This document shows, piece by piece, positions 1 to 10,800 of a stretch of 64,000 nt of DNA. Source of the stretch: Bactrocera neohumeralis (lineage: Eukaryota > Arthropoda > Insecta > Diptera > Tephritidae); NCBI RefSeq assembly GCF_024586455.1, contig NW_026089623.1, positions 13,538,784 to 13,602,783 of the forward strand, read 5' to 3'. Position 1 is the stretch's first letter; every line of letters begins with the position of its first letter. The notes below the pieces were generated by a model. The model was given only the letters and a program-made list of their open reading frames with translations. It was not told the DNA's origin and searched no databases. The translations under genes were made by a program, and so were the position numbers.

Positions 1-2
1 AC

Positions 3-344
3 GGAGCGCAGGTGCTGCAAGAGGCAATTCTTCCAATTGGACAATTATCCGAGGAGGCAGCTGAGGCCCGAAATAAACATATCAGAAAATATCGGGTAGA
101 TTTTGCCCGAAAGTTTTCGAGGATCGAGTGTAACAGAGATGTTTTGAACAGACTGCTTTTAACATCCGATCCACTTATCAGCTGCAATCGTCCAAAGAAT
201 AAGAAGAAACTCATGCCATTTTCCGAGGAAGCAAAATCAATTTTAACTGCAGCAACACCTAATCTCAATAGGTCAGACGAGAATACTGTCGAGGAAGAGG
301 ATTCTGATGTAATCAGCGAAGTAAATTATCCTGAAACCGATTAA
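3..344 (+). CDS. C-terminal part of an unrecognised protein, cut by the window edge
   Basis: The frame is open from the window edge and ends at TAA (342-344), giving about 113 residues. It begins with GAQVLQEAILPIGQLSEEA, is rich in charged residues, holds a basic helical stretch with RKFSRIECNRDV, and ends in an acidic tail (EEEDSDV). The style resembles C-terminal tails of multicopy uncharacterised insect proteins that are often transposon-derived, but no diagnostic motif is visible, so no function is assigned. An AATAAA-like signal (AATAAATGC, about 411) follows in AT-rich DNA, which fits the end of a transcript. It could be a host gene end or a transposon ORF end. Confidence 0.4.
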   Translation, partial: GAQVLQEAILPIGQLSEEAAEARNKHIRKYRVDFARKFSRIECNRDVLNRLLLTSDPLISCNRPKNKKKLMPFSEEAKSILTAATPNLNRSDENTVEEEDSDVISEVNYPETD

Positions 345-1929
345 TTTTTTTAAATTATATTATTTTATTTTCAGTATTTTTTTTTCTATTCTAATCATGT
401 ATTTTTATTAATAAATGCTATATATTGATTCAATATTGTTTTTTATTATATTTAAAGATAATATAAGTCCCTAAATAATTATGACCGGTTTTTTGCATCA
501 AATACCCCTTAGTGTATCGGTAGGAATTCTAGTAGTATTCGTGTTGGGATACGCCCAAGTGGTTTAGGAGACATACATATATATTAAACTTAGTAGGGGG
601 CGGGGCCAAGTTTTTACTCAAGTTACAGCTTGCACGGACGGACGGACAGATAGGCAGTCAACCGGATCTCGACTTTTCTCGTCACCTTATCATATATATG
701 GGCCATTCCATCAATTGGCAACATGGTTTTGTACCCGTGGTTCTCCGATTTTGACGAAACTTTAGAATATCATAATATAGACCAAAATAAGAATATCTGT
801 AAACTTTTTAGTGGTCAAAGTTGCTTCATTGTTTCTTGGCGCGCAATTCAAATTGAGATCAAACAAAGAAATGACTATTTCTTTAATTTTTTTACGACCT
901 CAAAATTGAGTGAAAAAAATGTTGCAGTTATCCAATTTTATGTGAAAAAATCTCAGCTTTCTGATAAAAATATTTTCAAAACCCAAACAAATTTTCAAAA
1001 TTCAAAAAAAAAAATATTTTTTTGCAAAAATCCCGTTTTTTGTGCTTTTCCCCCCATTTTTTTTTCAAAACTGACTTTTTCATTCGATTCCACGTTCAAT
1101 TTTACATAAGAATCAGTGTTCAAAAATATGGGACTCCGATCCCATGAGCAGCAAAAAAAATTCAAAGTTAGTAACAAAACTATAATTCTCTGTAGAAACT
1201 GGTTGCAAGAACATAAAAATTGGGAGCAATTAAATTCACAAACTTAAATTTGTATACCTTATTTCTGAATGTTTAAAATGTGTTCTTCTAGAATTCTATC
1301 GTAATGCTAATATTACTCAAATTTATAGCTTAAAGCACCTAACTAACTTAAAATATCGTCTATATTATTTCTTTATGCAATTTGTTAAGTAGCAATAGCA
1401 ATTACGCCTATATACTTACTTGTATGCTACAATAATTGTCGTATACTTAGTATGCATATACATTGGGGTGGGTCAAAATATGTTTTTTTTTTCTGGGTAT
1501 TCTAAAAAATTGGTTGATAGACATCTCTATGAAAGGCTCTTGAAGTATGCGCTCTTAATTGTAACGGGACGGCCCTCCGCTTAAGGGTTTTAAATTTTTG
1601 TCTTATTATCGAATAGAAAAATGTATACCTCTCTGCCAACTACTTCAAAAAGTATTTCGTTTCGTAGATTTTATAGGAAGTAGAAAACTCTACAAAATGG
1701 TCCACCACGGTTTTTTCGCAAACAAAACCATTTTAAAGATATTAACGGTAAATATTTTCAAGCAAATTTTGCTTTTTTCTATCGAATTTTATAACTCAAT
1801 GAAAAAAACATAATTTTAAATTTTCCAATATATTTATCGAATAGGTTTGCGTGAGCAGTTTAAATGAATGTAATCTTGATCTTATTCAGCGTTTTCGAGA
1901 TATTCATCGTCAAAACTCAAGGAAAAATA
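345..1929. other. Gene-free AT-rich stretch
   Basis: I see no gene. The stretch contains poly-A/T runs and a piece of the dispersed repeat family near 540-700. Short open frames here (for example 723-1109) are low-complexity, rich in Phe, Lys and Asn, and are not supported. Confidence 0.5.
540..700 (+). repeat. Fragment of a dispersed repeat family with a GGAC microsatellite
   Basis: The sequence runs through a CTCAAGTTACAGCTTGCACG block and a short (GGAC)n/GGACAGA microsatellite, then CTCGACTTTTCTCGTCACC. The same order of blocks recurs near 2890-2940 and 58330-58440. It looks like the 3' part of a degraded, non-coding interspersed repeat. Its class is not known to me. Confidence 0.65.
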
Positions 1930-2948
1930 AATGAAACAAGGCTTCAGTTCGGATGTAACCGAATATTTTATAATCTTACAACGTGCAAGCACCAAAGTAC
2001 AAGAAATTCCTTCAGGAAAATATGGGAGTTCGGGTAGTGTTACCCGATTTTATCTATTTTTGACAATAACCCATACTATTAACGGCTGGGATTTTGAATA
2101 GTATCCCCCGATTTCGGGGTTGAAATGGATACAAGAGGTTCTCCATATAAAGAACATATGTATATATGAAGAAATACATATGGTGTCTCCGATTTATAAT
2201 GAATTTTACACTTTTATATTTTAACTTCTATATCCACTAACTCTTCACTAATTCGTATTAATTGCATAAAATTATGCAAAAATAACTTGAATCCATATTT
2301 AACTTTAAATTCATTACTCATACAATAAGAAAATGGTTGAAAGCAAGCCAAAAATTTGTGTTACTATATTTTAATGTGAGAAGAATATCATGTACCCAAT
2401 GTCGTCGAAATCGGTCGCTCGGGTCTGGAGATATGTGGTTTAATCTTAAAGTGAGTCCCATCGTCAATACTTTACTCTGGCTCCCATAAAGCCCTCTCAT
2501 ACCATCCCGATTGTCAAACTTTAAGTCTCTTTCATATTTCGTTATTGATTTTTGCACTTTTAGTAGTTTTTAACAATACCGTTACATGAGGAGTGCACGA
2601 GGATATCCTCCGATTTCATCCAATTTTACTGCTTAAGGCATTGACCCTGAGTGAATTTGGCGAGACCACTCCCACTTTTTCAACATTTGTATTTTTTAGC
2701 CCACATTCTCCTGTGTCAAATAAGATTTCTATAGTATATCTTATTGTAACGTTTAGTTATGGCTCTTTATCCGTTTTCGGTTTCTGGAGTTTTGTGGTCG
2801 TGACAGTGGCCCTATATGCGAACTTCGCCTTACTTTGTTTCTAAGGAACATGTGAATCAAGTTTCATCAAGATTCATTTTGATTTTTACTCAAGTAACAG
2901 CTTTCAGGGATGGACGTACGGACAGACAGACTCAACTCGTCTGCGTTC
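1930..2948 (+). repeat. Dispersed repeat family copy, about 1 kb
   Basis: It opens with a head like the one at 57474 (CTTCAGTTCGGATGTAACCG, then 'TTTTATAATCTTACAACG'). It passes through blocks such as GTCGAAATCGGTCGCTCGGG and GGCGAGACCACTCCCAC, and ends with a short GGAC/GACAGACAG microsatellite near 2910. The copy near 57.5-58.4 kb has the same architecture. There is no coding capacity: the open frames inside (2318-2557, 2593-2844) are accidental. A mariner element abuts or truncates its 3' end at about 2949. Confidence 0.6.
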
Positions 2949-4254
2949 CAGAGTGCGTTTCAAAGTAAACAGGACTTAAAACAAAACAGAACAAATAGTT
3001 TTTTTCGGCAAAATCAATTTATTTTATTCAAAATAATCTCCTTCTGCGTCAATACAGCTTTTTGCACGGTCCAAAAGCATGTCGAACGAGGGTTTTAGCT
3101 CGTTGGCCGTTATGGCCGCCAGTATGCCGGTGCAAGACTTTTGAATGGCCTCTACGTCTGCATAACGCTTTCCTTTCATGGGCAAATGCATTTTTCCGAA
3201 AAGAAAGAAGGTGCACGGTGCCATATAAGGTAAATACGGTGAGTGGTTAATTGTTAAAATGTGATTTTTGGTCAAATAATCGGTCACAAGCGTCGATCGA
3301 TGAGACGGTGGATTATCGTGCAAAAAACGCCAACTTTCATCTTCGCGATATTCGGGCCGAAAAAGTCGAATACGGCGCACCAAACGCTTGAAAACTCCAA
3401 CGTAGAATACCGCATTAACGTTTTGGTTGGGTGGAACAAATTCTTCGTGAACAATACCTTTGGAATCATAAAAATAAATCAGCATTGCCTTCACTTTTGA
3501 CTTCTCCATACGCGATTTTTTGGATTTGGGCTCGGCCGGTGCCTTCCATTCAACACTCTGGCGTTTCGTTTCGGTATCATTTTGGAAACACCGCGTTTCG
3601 TTACCAGTCACAATATTGTAAAGGAAGTTTTTGTCCTTTTTGACCTCTTTAATGATGTCCTTCGAACGTTTGATTCTGAGAAATTTTTGGTCGTCAGTCA
3701 ATTTGTGTGGAACAAACCGTGCACACACCTTTTGTAAGCCCAAATGTTCCGTCAAAATTCGATAAATCGACGTTTTGGAGATGTTCAATTCCATTTCCAT
3801 GAATTTCAATAATGATTTCGGCGGGTTTTTGATGAATTCTCGCACAGTTTCGATGCAAATTCCGGTGATCACGGATTTTTATTAGCCCAGATGTTGATCG
3901 TCATTTATGTCCCCACGACCACTTTGAAAACGATAAAACCACTCGTGCATTCTGCTACGGGATAGGCAATCATCGCTATAAACTTGTTTCATCAATTGAA
4001 ACGTTTCGGTAAAAGTTTTACCAATTTTAAAACAAAATTTTGTTAGCTCTTTGTTCGAAGCTCATTTCCGCACCGATAACACAAAAATACCGACATTCGA
4101 AACGCAGTAACTTCACTTGCAATCAATGAAATGTCATGAATGTCATTCTCACTGGACAATCGATAAATAAACAGGTTCTAACGCACCAATCGATATATAC
4201 TTGTAGATGGCGATACCGGGGGGCGCTGGATTCCTGTTTACTTTGGTACGCACC
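2949..4254 (-). mobile_element. mariner element, family A copy 1, nearly full length but inactive
   Basis: The two ends form imperfect terminal inverted repeats around the core CCAAAGTAAACAGGA (left end near 2955-2975, right end near 4228-4250). About 1.3 kb is the usual mariner length. The same ends and internal sequence occur in shorter copies at 13.7, 22.2, 31.2 and 35.9 kb. The element sits at the 3' end of a dispersed repeat. Confidence 0.85.
3024..4065 (-). pseudogene. mariner transposase, disrupted
   Basis: This is a DD34D-type mariner transposase, which would cut and rejoin DNA at TA sites. The 282-residue frame at 3024-3872 covers the central and C-terminal catalytic parts. The N-terminal helix-turn-helix region lies upstream to an ATG near 4065, separated by a stop and a small deletion. 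Catalytic residues are damaged. The first Asp region reads TGNETRCFQ where TGDETW is usual, and the third reads SPYLPYMAPCTFFLF where SPDLAPCDFFLF is usual. The second region (LHDNPPSHRSTL) is kept. It is therefore an inactive relic. The family level is secure; the subfamily is not. Confidence 0.85.
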
Positions 4255-4823
4255 TTTTATAACCCTATATAAGTATATCTCACTTAATTTTAGGTAATAC
4301 ATACAACCCCTAGGTGAACAAAACCATTATACTCTGTAGCAACATGTTGCAAGAGTACAAAAATAGAAAATATCTAGCCATTTTTGTAGAGCAGTAAATT
4401 TTCTACAAAATTTGGGAGTTTTCCGGTTTGCTATATAATATTTTTTTTTCGTTTAGCTATAAAATCATAAGAAACAGTTTTTTTCTTTAAAATATTCAAA
4501 TTCCTTTTTCGATGAGCATTCAATTTCCTACAAAATCCATAAACCCAAAGCTTTTTTATTTTTAGTTTTGGAGGCATAATACAAATTTTTCTATATGATA
4601 ACAAGAAAAAAATAGGGAATCATTAGGAGAATAATCTGCCCATTACAATTAAAAACCCATACTTGGAAAACCTTTCTTAGAAGTGTCCATCAACCAATTT
4701 TTCAGAGTACGAGGCAGAAAGGAAAAACATTCGTTTGTTTGACCGATCGTAATATATAATATGTATGTACAATACATACCAATACATTTCTATAGCATCA
4801 TGAATAGTAACTAATAAACTCAC

Positions 4824-5034
4824 CAAATAGGATTTAGGAACAGTTTCTATAAATTTCAACCGTCCGAAACTTGAGTTGAACTTCGAAGCAGTGATATTGA
4901 AAGAAGCATCGAATGTAAGCAGATCGCGTTGGGGAATTAGTACAGAAAACAGAAACAAGGCCTCTTTTTCCGGACTTAAATGAATTTCAGCCAAAATATT
5001 GTGTTCACTGCCATTTTTATATCGCTCTTCGTGT
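4824..5034 (-). CDS. Large lipid transfer protein, exon e (most downstream seen)
   Basis: This is a 211-nt exon starting after ATTTTAAG| and ending at TTG|GTGAGT, a strong donor. Its first base completes the Lys codon left by the exon at 5437-5094, across a 59-bp intron of normal fly size. The roughly 70 residues include ILAEIHLSPEKEALFLFSV and LLTFDASFNITASKFNSS, an alternating beta-strand pattern typical of the lipid-binding sheets of this superfamily. The frame continues open past the donor to 4677, but that part (rich in Tyr, Ile and Met) looks intronic. No further exon is recognisable between 1 and 4823, so the next intron exceeds 4.8 kb or the gene is cut by transposons. Confidence 0.75.
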
Positions 5035-5093
5035 CTTAAAATTAAATATAGAACGTTTTTGTGTATTTACTTATATATCTCAAATTAATTTAC

Positions 5094-5437
5094 TTGACAA
5101 GTAGTTTAAAGTTGACTTCAGAGCGAGGAATCTTGACATTGAAGCTAGCATACGAACGAGCACCTTCCCAAATATTTTCCTCGGAATAGGAGCGCGACAG
5201 TATTAAATGCCAAAAACTCGTAGAGTTTGGTTCTTTAAAGCCTTGGGCATTATTGAAAGATAAAATACCTTCAGTGTGGCCCTTCAATGATCGCCAAGTT
5301 GCATTTGATGCAAAATTTAGTTTTGGATGTGCTGAAGATCTAAGTTTAATATTTCCATTATATTCCATCTTCGATTTGTCACCGGAATTTAGTATACGTC
5401 CTTCTAAATATATACTCTCTATTTTACTTGTTTGGAA
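5094..5437 (-). CDS. Large lipid transfer protein, exon d
   Basis: The exon is 344 nt, from TTTTTTCAG| to AA|GTAAAT. It starts in phase 0, which matches the exon 9.4 kb upstream that ends after an Arg codon. The encoded segment has features such as IYLEGRILNSGDKSK, NIKLRSSAHPKLNFASNA and SFNVKIPRSEVNF, a run of short beta strands expected in the DUF1943/beta-sheet part of apolipophorin-type proteins. There is no stop or frameshift, in contrast with the transposon relics around it, which argues for a functional host exon. Confidence 0.75.
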
Positions 5438-5879
5438 CTGAAAAAATCAAAATTGTAATAAGAGATTGAACAAGTACAAAATAAATAGCATATAGTAATA
5501 TAACACATAAATACTACATAAGATATATGTTACATATGTTTCAAATATCAAAATAAAATTACAAATTTATACCTTTATACATAAGTATATGTACATATAT
5601 TATATCATAAACTAATAATACTTGTATTAATCGACTCAATTTACATATGTAGTGCATATTGACATAATGAAAGATGCAGAATTTTGCACTTATATTATTA
5701 TATTAAAAACAATTAATTTTGTACACAACAGCGAAATGTAGTTTCTTTAAATTGTCAATTAATATAAATTTGGAGCAAGTGAATAGAGATTTATGCCAAA
5801 ATGGATATATTTTCTTATACATATTATTATTTAGATTTGATTTTGGAAAGAGTCTGCAGTGTTGGATCTATAAATATAT

Positions 5880-6420
5880 TCGTGAATCAATCAGAACAAA
5901 TTTTGGTACCCTGTTCTGATGTAAATCTTGAGGGCTTTCTTCATCGACCGGAACAAATACTAGTCAGAAAGGACTAGATCTGGACTATAAGGAGGTTAAG
6001 GCAAAACTTCTCAGCCGGTGTTCTAATAGTTACAATATTTAACCGGGTTTTCAACATACGGCGGAATGTTGGCATATTTAATTATGGCCTCGTATCTAGT
6101 TGTGAACTCTAGGTAAGCATTTTCTTCAGTTTCAAGGTTTTACTCGGTTTTATACAGAACTTCATGATTTTACCAAATACAATGTATTACCTGGTACCAT
6201 GGATATTCGACCTTCCCGTTAATTTGACCGGCGATACCATATTTTGCGTTTAGCATAACGTTTTTGGCGTTTAAACGTTTTCAAATAGGTGCTTTAGTGA
6301 CTCCCAAAGATTCTGCGAGCTCTTATTTTGCTCGATAACAGTTTTCAGCGCTTCCTTCCGGTTGATTATATATTGGCCACTCTGCGAACTTTTATCATGA
6401 AACTTTTAGTAATAATATGC
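5880..6420 (-). pseudogene. mariner-like transposase relic
   Basis: Read on the minus strand with frameshifts, the segment gives pieces resembling a mariner C-terminal half. One is a YSPDLVLSDYYLFRSM-like block (third catalytic Asp region), with other degraded blocks upstream. No terminal repeats were found. It lies in the long host intron. The call rests on one motif and is moderately weak. Confidence 0.45.
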
Positions 6421-6528
6421 CGTAATGTCAAAAACGGTTTAAATTGGGTCAATACCCCATGTACCTAATATAAGGATTAGGAACTTCTGGTTGACTTTAT
6501 ATCTAAAAATTAAGCGAACAAATAAAAG

Positions 6529-7049
6529 GCGTGTTTTATTTGACTACCACAAGCTAATAGCTGAATCATGGACAAATAAAACGCACTTAGCTTATTTCAT
6601 ATTTTCGCTTAAAAACGAAGTGTGTTGGCAATTCGAGCGGGAATATTTCCCGCTGATATTCTGATATTCAATTTGTTTCAAAATGTCTGATATTGAGAAA
6701 AAGTTAGATTGAATTCTTCAATTTGTAAACAAAATATATTTATTTTGTTGATTTGATGATATTAATACAAAAAAATTATAACTAATGTTCATATTTGTAT
6801 TAATTTTAACTTAAAAAAACACACACAAATTTGTAATCTTGGTTTGTTTACATTATCATCTGTCAAAATGAATTTTATCAATATTGCCAACTACTCTTTT
6901 TAGAAAAATCATAGCTATTGTGAATGAAAAAAAGCTCTAGTTCAATATACAAGCTACGATGGCTTATAACAAGCCAACATAATTATGTTGACTAAGTCTT
7001 CCATACAAAATAAGCTAATAGCTTAATTTGCTGGTCAAATAAAACACGC
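6529..7049. mobile_element. MITE-like element 1, about 520 bp with terminal inverted repeats
   Basis: The left end GCGTGTTTTATTTGACTACC and the reverse complement of the right end (GCGTGTTTTATTTGACCAGC) match over the first 16 bases and continue with AAGCTA/TAGCT subterminal motifs. The interior is AT-rich without an ORF. It is a non-autonomous DNA element in the host intron. The superfamily is not clear because I see no convincing target duplication. Confidence 0.7.
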
Positions 7050-7256
7050 ATAATATTGAATTTATTATAGTCTAGTGCCGAAAAGTGGTCAACGATTTAC
7101 CACATATCAGGCGTGGATCCAACCCAAAAATTAAAAGTTTCCGATTTCGATGAAATTTTTTGTGTGTATTCAAGGAGATTCGAGAATGGTTTAGATTCAC
7201 AATTTGGTCCACTGGAAAATGTTTTTTTTAATTAATTTTTCATTTGCAATTAACCG

Positions 7257-7808
7257 TGCGATTCTGTATTGTGATACAATCTCAAGTCTCTAAATTTGAG
7301 GTTTTAAGTTAGAGACAATTTTTGAGACTTGAGACGAGTTTGCTATTCTGTAAGTGACAGTCACAAAATCTATTACATTTCGTTATTCAGAGATGTTTTT
7401 ACACTTGAATGAAAATAAATATGTCGATAACAAATATTAAATTTTCTATAACTTAGTCAAAAACATAATTATCAATAAAAATAAAAATATATGTTCACTT
7501 TGTTTCATAATATTTACTAAGTTTATGTAAAATTGATTTATTTTCAACCCCTTCGTGTTTGAGTTGCTTACAAAATATAAACAAACGACAATCGATTAAT
7601 ATCTATGATGATCTCTATTCAGTATATTCAAGATGGCAGACAAGAGTTGTTTTTAGTTTTGTGACTTGCTAACTATCAGGTCTCAAATTTGAGGCAATAG
7701 TTTGAGACTAATGCTAGAGACTGTTTAGTGAGTAGTAACTAGTCATAAATTGAGACTTTACTTCAAAATGTCTCAAATAGAGACTAGAGACTGGTTACAG
7801 AATCCGCT
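7257..7808. mobile_element. MITE-like element 2, about 550 bp with terminal inverted repeats
   Basis: The left end (GCGATTCTGTATTGTGATAC) and the right end (reverse complement GCGGATTCTGTAACCAGTCT) pair imperfectly. Both ends are followed by several GAGACTTGAGAC/GTCTCTAGTCTC-type subterminal repeats on both strands. There is no ORF. Arrays of subterminal repeats like these are typical binding sites for a transposase supplied in trans (inference). Confidence 0.65.
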
Positions 7809-8277
7809 ATAATTGCTAACTTTGGAATGTTTGACCGATAGACTGCGCTACCATCGCAGTATCCAATATTCAAACCTTAAATTGGCGTAAACATGCAATA
7901 AATAAAACGATGCCAAAGTAAAAGGCGACATCTGTAGACAAGTTTTCATAATGTGGACAGAGTTGTTCGTTCTTAAGTAATAAAATGGGTGATTCAATAC
8001 ATCTATGGGTAGCTATAACATTTTTTTCATACCTGCTAACTATTGGAGTGGTTATCTTGACAGGCAAATTAAAATTGCAAAAGATCTGGCATAAAAAATA
8101 GTGGCATAACTGAAGTGTTGATAAAAAGGTCAATTAAAATTTGAGATATACAGAAATCTTTTCGAATGAAATATTCAAACGGGAACGATGAAGTTCAAAC
8201 TGATCCTTCATGGAAATAATAAAATTGCTAAATATTGGGAATGGTAGAATAGAACTGCAATCAAATACACAGCTCAC

Positions 8278-8400
8278 TTTATCATTCGATGAATAATATA
8301 CCACGGGCCTCCCAAAAGACTGATGCCATAACCTTGCGAGGCCGATTTTTTTGTCTTTCCTTTACGTACTTCTAGTTTTATTCGTCGCATCGGCTCATGC
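8278..8400 (-). pseudogene. mariner transposase fragment, minus strand
   Basis: On the minus strand the sequence reads about EPMRRIKLEVRKGKTKK, then, after a frameshift, KVMASVFWEARGILFIE. This matches the mariner segment between the first two catalytic aspartates (KVMASVFWDxxGIL is a well-known block). It is followed at once by a mariner N-terminus on the other strand. Confidence 0.6.
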
Positions 8401-8445
8401 TATACCTTTTTGGAAAGCTCATTTAACGCGGTAACACGTGTTTGA

Positions 8446-8790
8446 TTGATTGTCGTTTCTGTTAAGTCGTTCGTGAGTTATAGCGTCGCAAACATGGAAC
8501 AAAATAAAGAGAAAATACGGCATATTTTACAGTACTACTACGATAAAGGCAAAAATGCATCTCAAGTCGCCAATAAAATTTGTGCAGTTTATGGACCCGA
8601 TACAGTTTCCATTTCCACCGCACAACGATGGTTTCAACGTTTTCGTTCTGGTGTAGAGGTGATCGAAGATGCGCCACGCTCCGGAAGGCCTGTCGTCGAA
8701 AATTGCGATAAAATCGCTGAATTGGTCGAAAGAGACCGGCATAGTAGCAGCCGTAGCATCGGTCAAGAGCTGGCATGAGTCATCAAAAAT
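8446..8790 (+). pseudogene. mariner transposase N-terminal fragment
   Basis: From the ATG at 8494 the frame gives MEQNKEKIRHILQYYYDKGK and continues through a paired helix-turn-helix DNA-binding domain (ISTAQRWFQRFRSG, DAPRSGRPV linker, HSSSRSIGQELA). It stops at 8778, so only about 95 of the usual 345 residues remain and the catalytic domain is missing. This is a different mariner family from that at 2949. The opposed mariner piece at 8278-8400 suggests inversion or two overlapping insertions. Confidence 0.75.
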
Positions 8791-9799
8791 GCATTAAAAA
8801 ATATTATTTTGATTATAAAAAGGTAGTTAAACAGTGTACATGATGTGTTACGACAAGTGTACGGTCTGTAGTTAGGTAACACCGATGGCAGGTGGGGAAA
8901 GTTGCCATTATTGAAAATTTAATGTTTTTTATAAAATTTATACGGTAAATTTTGTGTGTAAACTTTACTTAAAAATTAGTCTAAGGAATAAAGCAAGTTG
9001 TCATGCTGATCATATATATTTGCATTTTATAGGGTCTTCGGTGCTTCCTTCTGGGTGTTACAAACATCTTTTGGGGGTGTAAATATCAAAAAAAGAAATA
9101 TTTGTAATATTGTTGCTTTATATTCGGAATTAAGTCGGAGAAATTGAGTGTGGTTTATCCCCCACGCTAATATGGTATACGCCGTCGTCTTGACTTGACT
9201 TGAATGCTACAAAAATCACATCTTATTAATGGATTTCTTGCGCTATGTTGGTACTCATATCCCCGACTTATGCTGAATGTTTTGCTAATTTTTGACAGCT
9301 GTTTGTTTGGAGACATTTCGGTTTGCTTTAGATTTTTGCTTATTCCCAAAATGAAGCAAAGAATCTGTATGAAAAATAAAACTAAATGCGTGGACACATT
9401 CCGAATATTGACTGTGACATATGGTGAAGATACCTTGGACAAAATCAATCGGTATCAAAAATGTTCCGAGAGAGTCGAGAAGATGTGGCTTTTGCGTCAA
9501 AATTTTTTTCAAAAAAATAAAACAAATATCTAAAAAGTGCATTAAGTGTAAGAGTTAGGCAATAACGCCGAAACTGATAATCAAAACATAAAAAATCACA
9601 AAAAAAATTAAACTGTTTACAAATAATAAACATAATAAAATAACAAATATGTGTGAAATAAAACAAAAGCATGAGCGCAGCGCAGCCTCACAAACAAGCC
9701 CGCATGCATTCTCTGAATGCCTACTTTAGCTTTGTCGAGCCTGCGAATTCAGCTCCTTCAGAGTCATCGCAGCGACTAATATAAAAAGGAAATTAAGTC

Positions 9800-10345
9800 C
9801 TTCAAAGTCAGCGGTCAATCCTAAAAAATTTCAAGGCAGCACATCAAATAAGAATGAATCGAAGTTTTAAATGGCAACAGATTTGCCTTACTAAGCAATG
9901 GTTCCGACAACGATGCGAAGGGTACCTACCACCACAGTCGTTAATGCAAAACTACCTCTAATATATTTGCGTGAGCGTTGCATTAATACGCTTGTTGCTA
10001 AATTAAGTGAAATTGTAGGTACTAACAATTTTCATATAGTGCCTTTGAATTTGATATAGATGAAACAAAAACTCAGTCCTACACTGAAATAAGGTTATAT
10101 GGAAATAGTTGAATTTTTGTCAAGTAAAAACCACAACTATTATACGTATGAACTGAAAAGCTCTAAGGACCTAGTTGTCGTAATTAAGGGTATAGAGTCC
10201 GCCGTAGACTCTAGTGAAGTAAAAGAAGCATTGGAAGAATGCGGTTTTGGTATTAAAACTGTTGTCAATATATTTAATAGAAACAAAAAACCAGAGCCAA
10301 TGTTTAAAATGGAATTGTTGCCGAACTCTAATCAACTAAAAAGAA
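9800..10345 (+). pseudogene. jockey-type ORF1 (gag-like), 5' part
   Basis: The open part (from 10099) has FLSSKNHNYYTYELKSSKDL, VVIKGIESAVDSSEVKEAL and VVNIFNRNKKPEPMFKMELL. This is the conserved core of jockey-clade gag proteins that lies just before the CCHC zinc knuckles. The coding sequence breaks off at about 10345, where the dispersed repeat enters. The remaining frame to 10572 is repeat sequence, not protein. The 5' part (9800-10098) needs frameshifts to read. Confidence 0.75.
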
Positions 10346-10800
10346 TAAAAAACGTTAACTTCGGCTGCACCGCAGCTAATATACCCTTCACAGGAGCATT
10401 TCTTTTAATAAATATATTTTCAGCTTGTATTGAAGCTATATACCACGTCAAATGCGAAAGTTTTCCAAACAAGCCCTTGATTCCGATCGTTCTGTTTGTA
10501 TTGCAGCTATATGCTATAGTTAACCGATATGAACAATTTCTTCAGAGATTTTATTGTTGCCCTAGAAACTAACCTGTGCCAACTTTTGTGAAGATACATT
10601 GTCAAATGTGAGAATTTTCCTTACAAGAACTTTATTCCGATCGTTCAGTCTGTATGGCAGCTATATGTTATAGTGGTCCGATATCGACAGTTTCGACAAA
10701 TGAACAGCTTCTTGAAGAGCAAATGACGTTAGCATAATGTCAAAACAATGTCTTGAAAACTGAAGGACTAGTTCATATATATATAGGCAGACTTAATGGA
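10345..10800 (-). repeat. Dispersed repeat inserted in the LINE gag region
   Basis: The block starting AACTTCGGCTGCACCG and ATATACCCTTCACAGG is the reverse complement of the end of the repeat at 30.1-31.05 kb. The following 'TTTGTATTGCAGCTATATGC' and 'GACCGATATCGAC'-like blocks match its 154-bp unit. Before and after it, the flanking protein is jockey gag, so the repeat either inserted there or replaced the zinc-knuckle coding segment. Confidence 0.65.

Noticed and set aside
723..1177. Overlapping open frames on both strands near 0.7-1.2 kb
   Set aside because: Low-complexity Phe/Lys-rich translations from A/T runs, no splice or motif support.
995..1177. Further downstream exon of the host lipid-transfer gene
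   Set aside because: A short beta-like stretch is visible, but no acceptor in the right phase and it lies in low-complexity sequence.
8462..8776. Minus-strand frames opposite the mariner N-terminus
   Set aside because: Antisense shadows of the transposase reading frame.
9167..9672. Several 75-109 residue frames on both strands
   Set aside because: Overlapping, Phe/Lys-rich, no conserved motif; probably chance in AT-rich DNA.
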